A stretch of DNA of 64,000 nucleotides. Origin: Branchiostoma floridae (taxonomy: Eukaryota > Chordata > Leptocardii > Amphioxiformes > Branchiostomatidae). The first letter of the stretch is position 1. Every line of letters begins with the position of its first letter. Positions 11,106 through 21,937 of this stretch are shown here, piece by piece. Under the pieces are notes generated by a model. It ran no database searches, was not told the DNA's origin, and saw nothing but the letters and a program-made list of their open reading frames with translations. The position numbers and the translations under genes are program-made. Location: positions 659,470-723,469 of the forward strand of contig NC_049995.1 of NCBI RefSeq assembly GCF_000003815.2. Direction: 5' to 3'.

Positions 11106-13960
11106 AGCTTGAAATGAAAAATGTAAGAACGAAGTAAAGCATAATTAATTGCTTTAGGTTATATTTCTCAGGAATATCTGCTAATTATACAAATAGATAT
11201 CCATTCAGTTGGAGAAACAATCAATAAAAATCTGATATGCCTTTTGGTCTTAATCGTTACTTTGAATATTCCATGAAAGGACTCCTAAATTTGTCAAATA
11301 AATACATGAGAAATACAGGAATGTCGGTAGGTATAAATTTTGCTAATGGGAACCAAATTTTCATAATTAATGAAAATATACTATAATCCCAACAACGTTA
11401 ATGGTGGTATAATTTCATGACAAAGGTGGGCAAAGTGAGGATCATTACACATAAAGTATACAAATTAGGGTCACATGTGCATAATTAAGGAAGAAGTTGC
11501 AATAACCTTTTCTTGATAACACAAGACCTCCATATTTTAAACAATTTGTGAAAACTAGAACCTTATTTGTATCATCAATGGAATATACTTCTTGTACTTC
11601 ACTCCAAAGGTTTAATACAATTTGACGAAGATACTAGTGAAAGTTCGTGGAATGTTGTTATAAATTCAAAAACTTAAGCACGATCATTGACTATCTAATA
11701 AGGTATAATCACTGTTACGTAACGGATCCAAGAAACTGTTCTCGTGGTGCCTAATCCTGACTTGGTTCTCACAAAAATGATTCACTTCAGTGAACAACTC
11801 AATTATAGATTTGCAGAAGAGACTGATCGTTTACAAGTTAGTAACTGAAGTGTAAAAGGACAGACGACGACCCTTAGTTCTCATACACCTCATTTCACAA
11901 CTTGTTAAGGATAATTACTGGTGGCCTTGGAAAAGATAGCAATGTTAGTCTGTATCACAATGGGAACCTCCACGTGGATTCGTTACATAACACTACCGCC
12001 ATGTTGAATCACAATCATTCATCATACAGATGTTTGACTCTCTCAAAATAATGAAAGTGAAATAATAGCAAAGTGAAGAAACGTTTCCTATTCTCTTTAA
12101 AATGACCAAAAAACAAACTTTAAAAAAAATGCTGTGTTTACTACCATGTTGACATCGTTTAAATTGTTTAACTGCCTTGTTTATTACTGAAACCCAGAAT
12201 GTCAGCTTGATAAACAGAGTTTTGTGAGTCGCCCCCCCCCCCCTCCCCAACACTGTCTGTTGCGGTACGTGTTCTAGGTTATGTTGTGTCCTTAGACTAT
12301 GAACTTTGTTTCCCAATATTCAAAATGAGTCTTTTTAACGCATAACCAAGTCTCTTAGATAGAATTCTCTCTGCCATATGGCACCTGGTGGCGTAACAAA
12401 TTCTGTTGTATCGTCAGCGTACATAGTCATATTAGAAAAAGTGATACGTTGTGCATTTGGCTATTTTTTGACAGAGCAACTATTTCCACCGTTGTCCACG
12501 TGAGAAAGATCATAAGTCGGCAAGCATAATTTAGTCTAAGAAAAATTCAATCTGATATTTTATGAAACTACATCTTGTTGGACGTATTATGTTGTTGTGC
12601 AAAAATAATCAGGAATGGTAACAAATTCAACGTATACTTGTAAAGGTTTTGAGTGTATCACACCACCTTGTTGACTTCTTGAGTACAAATATAAAAGGCT
12701 TGTTGGCTGTGATGCCACGTTTTATTTCTTCCAATCTTGGTACAGGGTCTATACTGTCTTTTTTCCTTATTTCCTATCTGTTTTTTTTTCCTCTCCCTGG
12801 ATTCAGCAGAATATGCCACCTATAAAATTAACTTATTGTGGCCTTAAAAGATCATGATTTTACTGCGGACAGCCAGAGGTTATAACACTTTTAACTAAAT
12901 GTCAATATACGAATGCTCTTTGGGTAACATAATAATTTCCATAAATCATTCTCTTGTTTTTTCTTCACTTAATAGCTATTTTGCATATTTACTTAAAAAG
13001 GAGTACCAGAAGGATGTCATTTATGCAAATTAAGACCTCTAACTACCATACGTGCATCATAGTTTTAAGTAAATGTTAACATTATATATGTTGATTACAC
13101 CAATCAGGTAGTTATTTACATGTTTTATGATAATATGCTTTGATCCAATCAATAAGGCCCATGCTAGAAACGATTTGTGTTATCCCAAATAGAGAGGACG
13201 GTCTACAAATATGAAATTAGTACGCATAAGTGAGAAGCGTAAATACAATTTTGTGTCAATGTTAGATTTTATTTGCATATTTGAACACATTGTTGCAAAA
13301 CACTGCGTATAAACATGTTTATTGTTTGTAATTTTTTCTTAGTGAATTAATCTTTAATCTTTAAAGTTGTACAATTTTTCCTCAAGGATATCTGTTTTCA
13401 GGTTATCCGTACGATCGATTGATATTGGCGGATATTAGGTAAACTCTCAAATATATCCTACTGTCTAGATTTCTAAATTTCAAATATGTGTTTGTATCTT
13501 CTGTGGGTGAGATTGCACGTGGAGGTTATCAAATCAGTTGTTTTGTGCCCCCCTCCCCCTTCATTCATGATGATGTTTGAAAATAGAAGTGAATAATTTG
13601 TTTGAAAATAGAAGTGAATGATTTGATCTTGTATATAAACTTTGTGTAAACAATAGAAATTTGAAGCCAGAGTAGGACTTACCATTGAGTATGTAATACT
13701 TACATGCGAGGTATTTGTTATATAAGTTTATCATATTGCCAGAGCCTAGTAGAAAAATCTGTACATTTTTCTGAAAAAAATGTAAAGCAAATCATTGGCG
13801 AAGCCTCAGGGGCGATCCAAATGGTATATTTTATGTTCAGTCAGCAAAAATTCTAGGAATGGCACAGGCATGTTTCCACAGGCATGCTAGGCATGTTCCC
13901 ACAGGCATGTATGGAATTGTTAGCCTCAATGAATGTGACAAGTAATTTGGGTAGCTGAGA
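11106..13960. other. Long AT-rich intergenic stretch, no gene recognised
   Basis: It has several TATGCAAATTAA or TTTGCATATTT snippets (near 12970-13040) that match the periphery of repeat family A, and C-rich runs at 12231-12243 and 13549-13560. ORFs at 11993-12316 and 13473-13685 (minus) have no domain or splice support. Confidence 0.5.
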
Positions 13961-13964
13961 AAGA

Positions 13965-14230
13965 GAAATGTCCAATACATATTAATTATGCAAATGACGA
14001 CCTCATTTACATAATTGATGAGAAAACATGAACATGTTGACGGATCATCATGATTTTTGGTATGTAGATAGCCTAAGTGAAGACTTACATAGTGGGATAC
14101 TTATTATGCAAATTAACAGCAAATTTGCATATTTAATTAGGAAAGTTTACAAATCCACTGCATTCCAATATAGGACTTTCTAACTTGTCACATTATGTAA
14201 CTGAGAAATAGAGAAAAGTCAATAAATGTT
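13965..14230 (+). repeat. Interspersed repeat (family A periphery), copy
   Basis: Contains TATGCAAATGACGACCTC, a CATGATTTTTGGTAT segment, ACTTACATA, GCAAATTTGCATATTTAATTA and AAATCCACTGCATTCCA. The same order recurs at 19057-19260, and the reverse complement of part of it opens the window. The recurrent ATGCAAAT matches the octamer motif, but only as sequence. Confidence 0.7.
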
Positions 14231-15070
14231 AAGTGACTACCTGGTCTTGTAGAGACATGATTTTGACAATTTACAGTATGAAAGTTGCGCTGGAAAGTAT
14301 CACAACAGTGTACATAATTTGCCGAGAAGTTTATGATTTTGGTAGTGTTAGTGGGTTTGTAGGGAACACACGTTCATGTAGTCGTTTGGTAATTGGGTAG
14401 GTACTCTTTATTAATACATGAATAAGACCTAAAAGTTTTGAATAAAGGCATGATTATTTGGTGAAGGGATGTGCTCGTGGAACTCTAGTTTGGAAATACG
14501 GCGTCGTTGAAAATAGTCTCTTAACATAAACTATACATTTAAATGGGGGCGAGAAACTGGGGTGTGCCCCAAAATGTTCCATTTTCGAGCAGGTTTTTTT
14601 TGAGACAGTTATAAATGTTGCATGGGAAAAAGTGTGGCAAATGTCGGCCTTTCTAGTTTGAAATGTTTCTTTAGTGTATACTAACGTTAACCGTCTATGG
14701 GATGTCTGACATTCGGGATCTCTACCTACGTATCCAGTCCCTTGACCTCCCGGGGGCCGGGGAGGGGGGGGGGGGTCAAGGTAGCCATGAAGATAGAGAG
14801 CTGTCTCCAGGCTCGTCTTTCCCTTGCCAGGGTCAGCCTTTCCACTCATACCTTATATACTGTGGGAATCTCATCATTCATACGATATGTAGCAGTCATT
14901 AATCATCTTATGAAATAATTATTAACCGTACAGATGTTTTTGTCTCACAGAATGATATAAAATGAAGGAATGCAAAAGGTGATAAACCCTTCCTCTTTAA
15001 TTTTTTTCACGCTTAGCCCACTGTGAGCCCAAGCTGAAAATCAACTTGGCAAACTTGTGTTATGTGTTAA
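14231..15070. other. Intergenic, no gene recognised
   Basis: The 131-codon minus ORF at 14454-14849 crosses a C/G-rich hairpin near 14740-14785 (CTTGACCTCCCGGGGG against GGGGGGGTCAAGG) and has no domain; it is not called. Confidence 0.45.
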
Positions 15071-15072
15071 GG

Positions 15073-15312
15073 CCCCCTTTCCACTAGACGACGATCGTGG
15101 TGGCTCTCACTGCGACATAAATAGGATATGCGTAACCTTTGATTTCATACTGGGTATGTCGTACAGCATGTAACAGTGTAACTGACAGGACAGCAAAACA
15201 CACAAAGTGCAAAAAAAATTGTTTTTTTTTTTTTTTTTTCAATTTGAGCGATCTGTCAAATTCAATGTCTAAGAGAGAGCGCGACGAGAGCGCCGTCCTA
15301 CTGGAAAGGGGG
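15073..15312. mobile_element. MITE, CCCCCTTTCCA-ended (family C), copy
   Basis: About 240 bp bounded by imperfect terminal inverted repeats: left CCCCCTTTCCACTAG, right CTACTGGAAAGGGGG. Subterminal text (CTCTCACTGCGAC on the left, GCGACGAGAGCGCCG on the right) is also inverted. A T-run near 15223-15239 sits inside. No coding capacity, as expected for a MITE. Confidence 0.8.
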
Positions 15313-15334
15313 TATAAGCAATTCTCACTTGTAG

Positions 15335-15500
15335 CGTTGTGTCTGGCGTAACTGGTAGAGGTCCCGAGTTCGATACCCGAGTTCCATACCCGAGTTCAAT
15401 CCCCGACGTTGTGTCCTTGGGAAATACACTTTACACGAACTCCCTCACTTCACCCAGGTGTAAACATGGACACCTGATTTCGGACGGAGAGGTAAAAGAA
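15335..15500 (+). mobile_element. tRNA-derived SINE
   Basis: A tRNA-like head has an A-box-like GGCGTAACTGGTAGAGGTC and B-box-like GAGTTCGATACCCGAG, repeated as GAGTTCCATACCC and GAGTTCAATCCCC. The body follows: CGTTGTGTCCTTGGGAAA, ACACTTTACACGAAC, CTCCCTCACTTCACCCAGG, TGTAAACATGGACACCTG. This head-plus-body arrangement is that of deuterostome tRNA-SINEs. It is not a functional tRNA: no acceptor stem closes. A second copy of the head, on the minus strand, is near 35540-35575. Confidence 0.75.
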
Positions 15501-15822
15501 AAGACTACCTTTTGCTGTACTGTCAATGCGGCGCTGTTATATAAGTTACTCACTAGAGTACAGTGCCACATTGTGCTCGTTTGTCCACAAAGCAAAAGGA
15601 AAAAATACTGTAAGGTTCAAAAACAGTCTTTCCTTTGTTTATGTGTTTTCCTAAGATTGTGTATAATATTTAGTATGGGTTTACTTTATCCTTATATCCC
15701 AGATGCTTGTTAAATTAGATTGTAAAATAATATTAGATTTTTTTTTCGGTTTTTAAGATCATTGGTATACCGGCATGAAACATGGTCTTCCAACGCTAGC
15801 GCTTTACGCTGCCTATTTTATA

Positions 15823-16046
15823 CCCCCCTCACATTATCCACGATCTTCGGGCGTATGGATGGAAGATGGGCCATATTTAAGATCGACAGAGGGTTGCGTG
15901 CATTTTTCACCTGAAAACCGTCCCTGACACATATAAGCTATACTTTGTACCTTGTAAAATTGTTGTGCAATAAAGTTATTATCATTAGCAAAGCTCGGGT
16001 GATTGCCGCAGAATCGTCGTCCAATCGATTTTCGCCTAATTGCTAA
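15823..16046 (-). mobile_element. MITE (family D), reverse copy of the element at 26103-26391
   Basis: It starts TACCCCCCTCACATTATCCA, then CGATCTTCGGGCGTATGGA, GATCGACAGAGGG, TTTTCACCTGAAAACCGTCC, CTTTGTACCTTGTA, AGAATCGTCGTCC and CGATTTTCGCC. Each block appears reverse-complemented at 26103-26391. The far end is degraded and abuts the next MITE at 16049. Confidence 0.75.
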
Positions 16047-16048
16047 TA

Positions 16049-16286
16049 CCCCCTTTTCACTACGGCGGCCCTCTCACTACGCTCTCTCTGCGACCTAAAA
16101 TTTTACAGATCGCTCAACGAATTGTATTGGAAGAAACGAATCTTTTTACTCTTCGTTTGTTTTGTTGTCTTCTCGGTCACAGTTTTACATTTTTTATGAT
16201 ATTCCCAGTGTAAAAGCGAAGGATACACATATCCTATATACTTCGCAGTGAAAGCGCAGCGCGATCGCCGAGTAGTGGAAAGGGGG
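16049..16286. mobile_element. MITE, CCCCCTTTTCACTACGGCG-ended (family C), copy
   Basis: About 238 bp with terminal inverted repeats CCCCCTTTTCACTACGGCG and CGCCGAGTAGTGGAAAGGGGG (one extra base). The left flank is TA, suggesting a TA target. Subterminal CTCTCACTACGCTCTC pairs with GTGAAAGCGCAGCG. Confidence 0.85.
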
Positions 16287-16810
16287 CCTAAATGAAAGTT
16301 TTACCAATCCGAAAAGGCCTACGCCACATTTCCGAACCGGGGCCCGGCCTCTAAGCTTTCGGGAAAGAACAGTATGGTACTAGAGAAACCAAAATACACA
16401 AGACGTCAAGAGAATAGTCTAGGGCATTGTTGTGTGTGTATTTTTTACATAAACATTTTTGTCGTTTCAACAGACAGCCCGATCTTGCCCCGGTTTGAAA
16501 ATACGGCGTTATTCTTACCGTGGGAAATTAACAATGTTATATAAGTTGTTTTGGTAATCTCTCAGCCACAACATTGTAAATTGGATGGAAAATTACCATC
16601 GATTAACCGCTAAGAAATTATCATGTTACGTAAAGCTTTCTTTTGATAATCCTTCAACAACAAAATCGTTAATTAGCGGTAAAAACGTCACAAGCTGTGC
16701 ACGTGGATATCTTAGGACAGGAGAACCTTTATGACCTTGTAACAAACGTCCTTGGTCAGCAACGGTGATAATTCAATAAATTCATAGATATCACTTATTA
16801 CAGCAAGTCC
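16199..16810 (+). repeat. Duplicated segment, copy 2 (partner at 10541-11105)
   Basis: Same order of blocks as copy 1, with two small insertions (near 16340 and 16460). It includes the right arm of the family C MITE and about 520 bp of its flank, so the duplicated unit crosses the MITE boundary. Confidence 0.85.
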
Positions 16811-17755
16811 GAGATTAATAACTGCTTAGTTAACTAAAGACAGTTTTAGTAATTGTTACCTATCTGTTTAAAATAATTTTGAAAAATGCCCAACAGAATT
16901 TTGGACGATTAGTTCAACGGTTAGTTATGTGTTAGTTTAATTTTCCATTTTACTGATCCCATAAATATTTGCATTTGACATTATGCCTGAACTCTCTCTC
17001 TGGCCCTATTTCTTGGTGGATAGATTTTTATTGTGTAAAAAATTTCTAGTTTACTCGTTCTTTTTTTAAAATTTGATTTAATAAAATGACCTGTACGGCT
17101 GAATGGATTCCGTTTCGTCCTGGTACAGGTTGCAGCCAGTCTGTATGTCGGAGTTGCAGATGCGTCTACTTCACAGACGCCTCTGAACGGTGAGGCAAGC
17201 TAGCAAGATAAACCGATAAAAAATATAAGAAACGTTTTGCATCATCATGTAGCCCTGTAGTATTCTTAGGCAACACCAATTTGATTTGTTTCTTCTTGGA
17301 TTTTTTTCAGAAAAATGGACTGTCAGGTCGAAAAAAATAAAAATATTTTTTCCAAAATGTCTGGGGTGGAGAGACACAGGGTCTTACTCAGGTTACGCAA
17401 CATATTTGACAATATTTAACAAATAGTTTTCAGATTTTTAAAGTAGCCAGGTACAGATAATGAAATATGTGGCCCATAGTAATAGTTTATTTGGAGCTAG
17501 TTATGAGAGGCAGTGAATAATTGTCAACGGGAGGTGTGGCCATTTTAATCTGGCCAGCAGAATACGAAAAACAATAATTTGACAATAAAATTGGCGAGGC
17601 CTTGGATATATAGAGTGTCTCATTACGCCGCCTTGTGGTTTGATCTTGAATTCCAGGACAGATTTTAAAGTTCACGAACTCCAATTTGACGTGAGAACGT
17701 CTAATATGACACCTCAATTACCTCGGTAAAATTTCATGGATGTTATATTTTTATT
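16811..17755. other. Intergenic, no gene recognised
   Basis: AT-rich. Short minus ORFs (17171-17377, 17487-17717) lack domains. CCTGTACGGCTGAATGGATT near 17090 resembles the edge of repeat family A (compare AATGGCTGAATGGATTGG at 17878). Confidence 0.5.
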
Positions 17756-17759
17756 AACG

Positions 17760-17799
17760 TCTCTCTCTCTCTCTCTCTCTCTGTTTGTGTGTATGTGTT

Positions 17800-17853
<54 letters not shown>

Positions 17854-17862
17854 TGTGTGTCA
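17760..17862. repeat. (CT)n then (GT)n microsatellite
   Basis: About 11 CT units followed by a GT/TTGT tract of some 80 bp. It borders a reverse-orientation family A repeat, as does the CA tract at 3135-3185. Confidence 0.9.
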
Positions 17863-18480
17863 ACAAGATAACTCAAGAATGGCTGAATGGATTGGTTTCA
17901 TACTTCTTGTCTTGGTAGAGTGTGATAAAAGATGGAAATGATTACGTTTTAGGCCCCATAGTGGTTTCTGTTGGTACTGCAACGCAACTTTCGATTTTCT
18001 ATCTCGTGTTCCGAACAAGCTATTATCCCGGTTTTTAGGTGTTAGATACCTCTTGTGCTTCGGAAGAGGTGGCTCAAGTTAGGGCCCCCTAGCAGCTAGT
18101 TTTGGGAAAGCAGCGTCATTTTTTGTCAAAAAATTCTGAGGAGAATTACTCAAAAAGGAAACATCGGATCTTCATTTTTTTGGTTTTTAGGTACCTTAGA
18201 CAATGTGCACNNNNNNNNNNNNNNNNNNNNNNNNNNNNNNNNNNNNNNNNNNNNNNNNNNNNNNNNNNNNNNNNNNNNNNNNNNNNNNNNNNNNNNNNNN
18301 NNNNNNNNNNTCATAATGATAGAATTGTTATGCAAATGAGAAATTGATTTGCATGATTAGTGAGAAAACTGTATAGTTCCATTGTTTTCAAGAACTGGAA
18401 TAAATATAAATGTAACATTTTTGATAGGTGGACTATAAGTAGATACCAAATATGCTAATGAAGAACTTATTTGCATATTT
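17863..18480 (-). repeat. Family A interspersed repeat, reverse copy, interrupted by a gap
   Basis: After the GT tract come AAGATAACTCAAGAATGG, GGATTGGTTTCATACT, TTGGTACTGCAACG, TAGGTGTTAGATACCTC, GGGCCCCCTAGCAGCTAG and ATTCTGAGGAGAATTACTC, in reverse order and strand relative to 1-440. The N run at 18211-18310 lies inside it. TTATGCAAATGAG and TTTGCATGATTAG follow the gap. Confidence 0.7.
18211..18310. other. Assembly gap (100 N)
   Basis: Exactly 100 N, a conventional unknown-size gap, inside a repeat. Confidence 0.99.
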
Positions 18481-18641
18481 TTTTTAAAAACTGCAAAACC
18501 GCCTAATGAGTTATGATAGGAATGTGTATGTTAGTCAATGATAAACAATATCATGCATATGTCAATGTTTATGTTTTAGTCAATTGCATGAAATTTATAA
18601 AAGCCCTAAATATTTCATGCATTATATTGTAATTGTTGTGT

Positions 18642-18841
18642 TGTACTTCTTGGTTGTCTCCTAAATGATTTTTACCCTTTTTACAAGCACCAAGACGGTA
18701 AATTGACACATATTGCTCGTTAAAACGGTTATGTCGGTATAATTGATATATCATTAGAAGCAGGAGGTCTCTAAGTGGATAAAGAGGAAGTGGGTCAATT
18801 GAAAAGAAAATAGCACCAATTCTCTTTTAAGATGAAGGATG
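18642..18841 (+). repeat. 200-bp direct repeat, copy 1 (partner 20121-20320)
   Basis: ACTTCTTGGTTGTCTCCTAA through TCTTTTAAGATGAAGGATGG recurs at 20121-20320 with only a handful of differences. Copy 1 then joins a family A unit; copy 2 joins a GAAT microsatellite. Confidence 0.9.
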
Positions 18842-19270
18842 GACCCCCCCCCCAGCGGCTTGCTAAAGTACTGCAGACGGAAACTCAATCTTTTATATCT
18901 CATGTTATTGACATGCTGTGGTCATGTTTTTTTTAGTGGTAGATAGCCCTCGGGGCAGAGAGTAAGTGCTGTGATTTCGGACCCCAAGCGGCTTTTTTTG
19001 GAACTACAGGCGCCGGTTTTCTTTTAATCTTTGGACGAGAATAACTCTACAAGGTGTTGACGAATCTTCATGATTTTTGGTATATATATAGAATGAGTGT
19101 TGACTTACATAATTGAATACTTACTTTTCTAATGAACAGCTAATTTGCATAATTAATGAGGTAAGTTTATAAATCCACTGCATTCCATGATAGGACTTTC
19201 AAACTTGTCTCATATTTAGCTGGGAAGGAGAGAAATGTCAATAGATATCAATTATACAAATGACGACCTC
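18842..19270 (-). repeat. Family A interspersed repeat, reverse copy
   Basis: C-run, CAGCGGCTTGCTAAAGTACT, ATGCTGTGGTCATG, GATAGCCCTCGGGGCAGAGA, CCCCAAGCGGC, CAGGCGCCGGTTTTC, GGACGAGAATAACTC and GTGTTGACGAATCTTCATGA form the reverse complement of the first 440 bases of the window. It then continues into the segment shared with 14037-14225. Confidence 0.8.
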
Positions 19271-19562
19271 TAGCGGATAGATCAAACACATTTCACGCAC
19301 AAATACCTTATTTTGACTATCTGAAGTTATAGACAATCCGTATTGATTATGCAAATTTACTCATAAATCATCCGTAACCCAAAATATTACGCTCATTTTT
19401 TGAGAAGTAAAAAAGTACCAGTATTCTGGAAATTCTTCTCGCTCGTGTTTACTAGAAATGCTATGCATTTATAATCTTGGCAGTTACGTAGTTCTGAGTG
19501 TCGTTTTGGTAGGTTTCAAGATGGCTGACACATGACGTCGCAAACACATTTTTAATTTTCAG

Positions 19563-19749
19563 CCCGGCGTGTCTTGACTCGTCATGTCACCGCTGCTGGC
19601 CTGAGCTGAACAACTTCTGCTGTGAGAAGAAGTGGACTGGCTTGATCTGCGGGTTCATGGCGGTCACCGCAGGGAGCTGGACCCCCTGCCCACTCGACAT
19701 GGACTCGCCCGGGATCGTCTCAGCATCCATCCTGCCGACAGAGAAATAA
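19563..19749 (+). CDS. Terminal coding exon of an unknown cysteine-rich protein
   Basis: A good acceptor (ACATTTTTAATTTTCAG) precedes one base and 61 open codons ending in TAA; AATAAA overlaps the stop (19745-19750). The product has eight cysteines, beginning PACLDSSCHRCWPELNNFCC, with a hydrophobic LICGFMAV segment and a polar tail ending SILPTEK. Codon use and GC content differ sharply from the AT-rich surroundings, which supports coding. Upstream exons were not found; the 1.2 kb before it are repeats. Family not recognised. It could be an exon fragment carried by duplication, since the sequence from its stop codon onward is tandemly repeated. Confidence 0.45.
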
Positions 19750-20122
19750 ATGGAGATCTCTGTTTTTTCGCTAGCCTTTCGCTAACTAAGAGTATGAAAT
19801 GAAATGAAAAAAACTATCAACACCTAGAAATATTGTGACCTGAAAAAAGATTTCAACCTCTACCTAGTTGTAGTTACATTTAAACTTTAGTACTGTATTT
19901 GAAGTGACAACCTCAACGTATCAGCACACACACCCTTCAACAGGGATATAAATGGAGATCTCTGGATATTTTACTAGCTTTCGCTAACACAACCAATAAT
20001 TTGAAATGGAATAAGAATTATTAACACCTAGAAATATTGTGATCTAAAAGAAATGTACTTCTACTTGTTTGTACTTACATTTGAGAATAAGTACCATATT
20101 TGAAGTGACAATCTCAACGTAC
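19742..20122 (+). repeat. Two tandem 180-200-bp units downstream of the cysteine-rich exon
   Basis: ATAAATGGAGATCTCTG, a GCTTTCGCTAAC segment, AACACCTAGAAATATTGTGA and a TTTGAAGTGACAA(C/T)CTCAACGTA segment occur at about 19742-19921 and again at 19944-20122 with moderate divergence. The first unit begins at the stop codon, so this is a duplicated 3'UTR-like segment. Confidence 0.8.
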
Positions 20123-20320
20123 TTCTTGGTTGTCTCCTAAATGATTTTTACCCTTTTTACAAGCACCAAGACGGTAAATTGACACATATTGCTCGTTAAA
20201 ACGTTTAAGTCAGTATAATTGATATATCATTAGAAGCAGGAGGTCTCTAAGTGGATAAAGAGGAAGTGGGTCAATTGAAAAGAAAATAGTATTAATTCTC
20301 TTTTAAGATGAAGGATGGGA
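20121..20320 (+). repeat. 200-bp direct repeat, copy 2 (partner 18642-18841)
   Basis: Nearly identical to copy 1; differences are near ACGTTTAAGTCAG and ATAGTATTAATTC. Confidence 0.9.
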
Positions 20321-20328
20321 CTTTTACT

Positions 20329-20394
20329 TTGATGAATGAATGACTGAATGAATGAATGACTGAATGAATGAATGAATGAATGAATGAATGAAAG
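20329..20394. repeat. (GAAT)n microsatellite
   Basis: About 16 GAAT units with two GACT variants near the start. It begins at the end of the 200-bp repeat. Confidence 0.95.
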
Positions 20395-20609
20395 GATGTT
20401 CTGAGTAATCAAATGTTCTATCAACCATTCTTCATGCAGTCCTAGAAAAATTGTAACATTTCTTGGCGGTCTCGTTGCATTGATCTAGATCCTTCCTCCG
20501 TAGTAACTGATGGCTAAGAATTTTACCCTATTCAAAATTTTTTGGTCATCCCGGGACCGAGGGGCAATCCTTCCTCCACCCCCCCCCCCCCCATGTTCTG
20601 ATGATGAAA

Positions 20610-21265
20610 TAGCCGAGTCCACTAGTGTACAAAGTTAACACAAAATATATGCCAGGAAATTGCTCTCTCACGGATTGTCCATAAAACTACAACACATGTA
20701 AAGAATAGCAAAAGTTTCCGACAATCAGGTTGCAATTTTTACGGAGGGAAGCCATAGCACCAAAGTAAATTTTCTGACCTAAAGTCGTGCTGAAAAGAAA
20801 AAAAAATAACAACATTTCCTGTCCATATTCTCTCCAAACCACCGGTAAAACCATTTGAATTTTAAGCCTTGGGTAAAGGCATGTCCGTACGGTCATTGAC
20901 CCTATGACCCATGACACCAGCAGTAGAACACAATTGACATAATAAGTCAACTATTACCGCTGTGGTCTTTGCAACAAGGACGATCCCATTTTAAAGGTAA
21001 AAAAAATTCTTGATCGTTTTTTTTTTCTATTGCAAGAGTAGTGTTTTAAAATATACCGTTGCAATCAGGCAAGCAGTTGAGATTTTGTATATATTTTGAA
21101 GATTACGAAATGGAAATGATATGTAATAGAAATTGTTGTTCTCCCCCTGTGTTCTTTCGATGGAATAGCCGTGTACACTAGTATACAAACATAAATCTAG
21201 GACGACACACTGTTCTCTCACGGGTTGTCTATAAAACTACAACACAATGTAAAGCATAACAAACT
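20610..21265. repeat. Pair of diverged duplicated segments
   Basis: GAAATAGCCGAGTCCACTAG with CTCTCACGGATTGTCCATAA and AACTACAACACATGTAAAG (20606-20705) recurs as GGAATAGCCGTGTACACTAG, CTCTCACGGGTTGTCTATAA and AACTACAACACAATGTAAAG (21162-21256). No coding content was recognised in between. Confidence 0.7.
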
Positions 21266-21584
21266 TCATCAACAACCAGGCAATTCCTGATGACCTAGCG
21301 GTCATTCAACCTTTGGTTCTATAGACGATCTCAATCCAAGAGTATAGAAAAATTTGTTAAAAACTTTATTTTTCAAACTGTAACGTTGCAAAAATTGCTA
21401 GGTATATGGGCAAGGGATTTTAGTTAAAAGGGGTCAGGTGGAAAATAATATTAGATGGAATGGAAGAAGGACAAAATGCCCCGTTCCTCTGGAATAGGAA
21501 TGGACCAGCCCGAACGTTTTACAAATAATGGATTAAAGATCGTCACAGTATTGTCCTACCACCGCCTGTGTAATTTGGAAAAAG

Positions 21585-21660
21585 ATGGTGAACTTCTCTG
21601 GTATTTGGACCGCCGTGGAATGGGACGACGAAAGTTTCATCAAGTTCTTTGCCGCTATGG
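21585..21660 (+). CDS. FABP-like intracellular lipid-binding protein, exon 1
   Basis: An ATG (AAGATGGTGAAC) opens 25 codons plus one base, then a GTAAGG donor. The product begins MVNFSGIWTAVEWDDESFIK, then FFAAMG. This matches the start of intracellular lipid-binding proteins: M-x-x-F-x-G-x-W, E-x-(F/W)-(D/E)-x-F-(L/I)-K and a small-residue turn. Vertebrate FABP genes have the same first-exon size (about 24 codons) and intron position. The family binds fatty acids or retinoids in a ten-stranded cytosolic barrel; no signal peptide is present. The longer ORF here (21455-21664) is in a different frame and runs through the splice site. Confidence 0.65.
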
Positions 21661-21824
21661 GTAAGGAAAGTCTTGTTTAGATTTTTGGACATTTAGGTTT
21701 AAATATATGATTGAAATCCTTTATTTTCGAACATGATCGAACAACGTTTAAAATCTGTTAACAGTACAGTTAGTCCAAGGAAATGCGAGTATATCCTTTA
21801 TCATTATTCCCGCAAAAATAACGC

Positions 21825-21924
21825 NNNNNNNNNNNNNNNNNNNNNNNNNNNNNNNNNNNNNNNNNNNNNNNNNNNNNNNNNNNNNNNNNNNNNNNNNNNN
21901 NNNNNNNNNNNNNNNNNNNNNNNN
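21825..21924. other. Assembly gap (100 N) in FABP-like intron 1
   Basis: Exactly 100 N; ends 13 bases before exon 2. Confidence 0.99.
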
Positions 21925-21937
21925 TCCACATGTTCAG

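Noticed and set aside
14454-14849. 131-codon minus ORF with a proline run
   Set aside because: The proline run is a poly-C hairpin; no domain and no partner exons.
15339-15420. tRNA gene
   Set aside because: A- and B-box-like text is present, but the acceptor and anticodon stems do not close and SINE body sequence follows.
21455-21664. 69-codon plus ORF MEWKKDKMPRSSGIG
   Set aside because: The real frame here is shifted (ATG at 21585) and gives the FABP N-terminus with a proper donor; the longer ORF runs through that donor.
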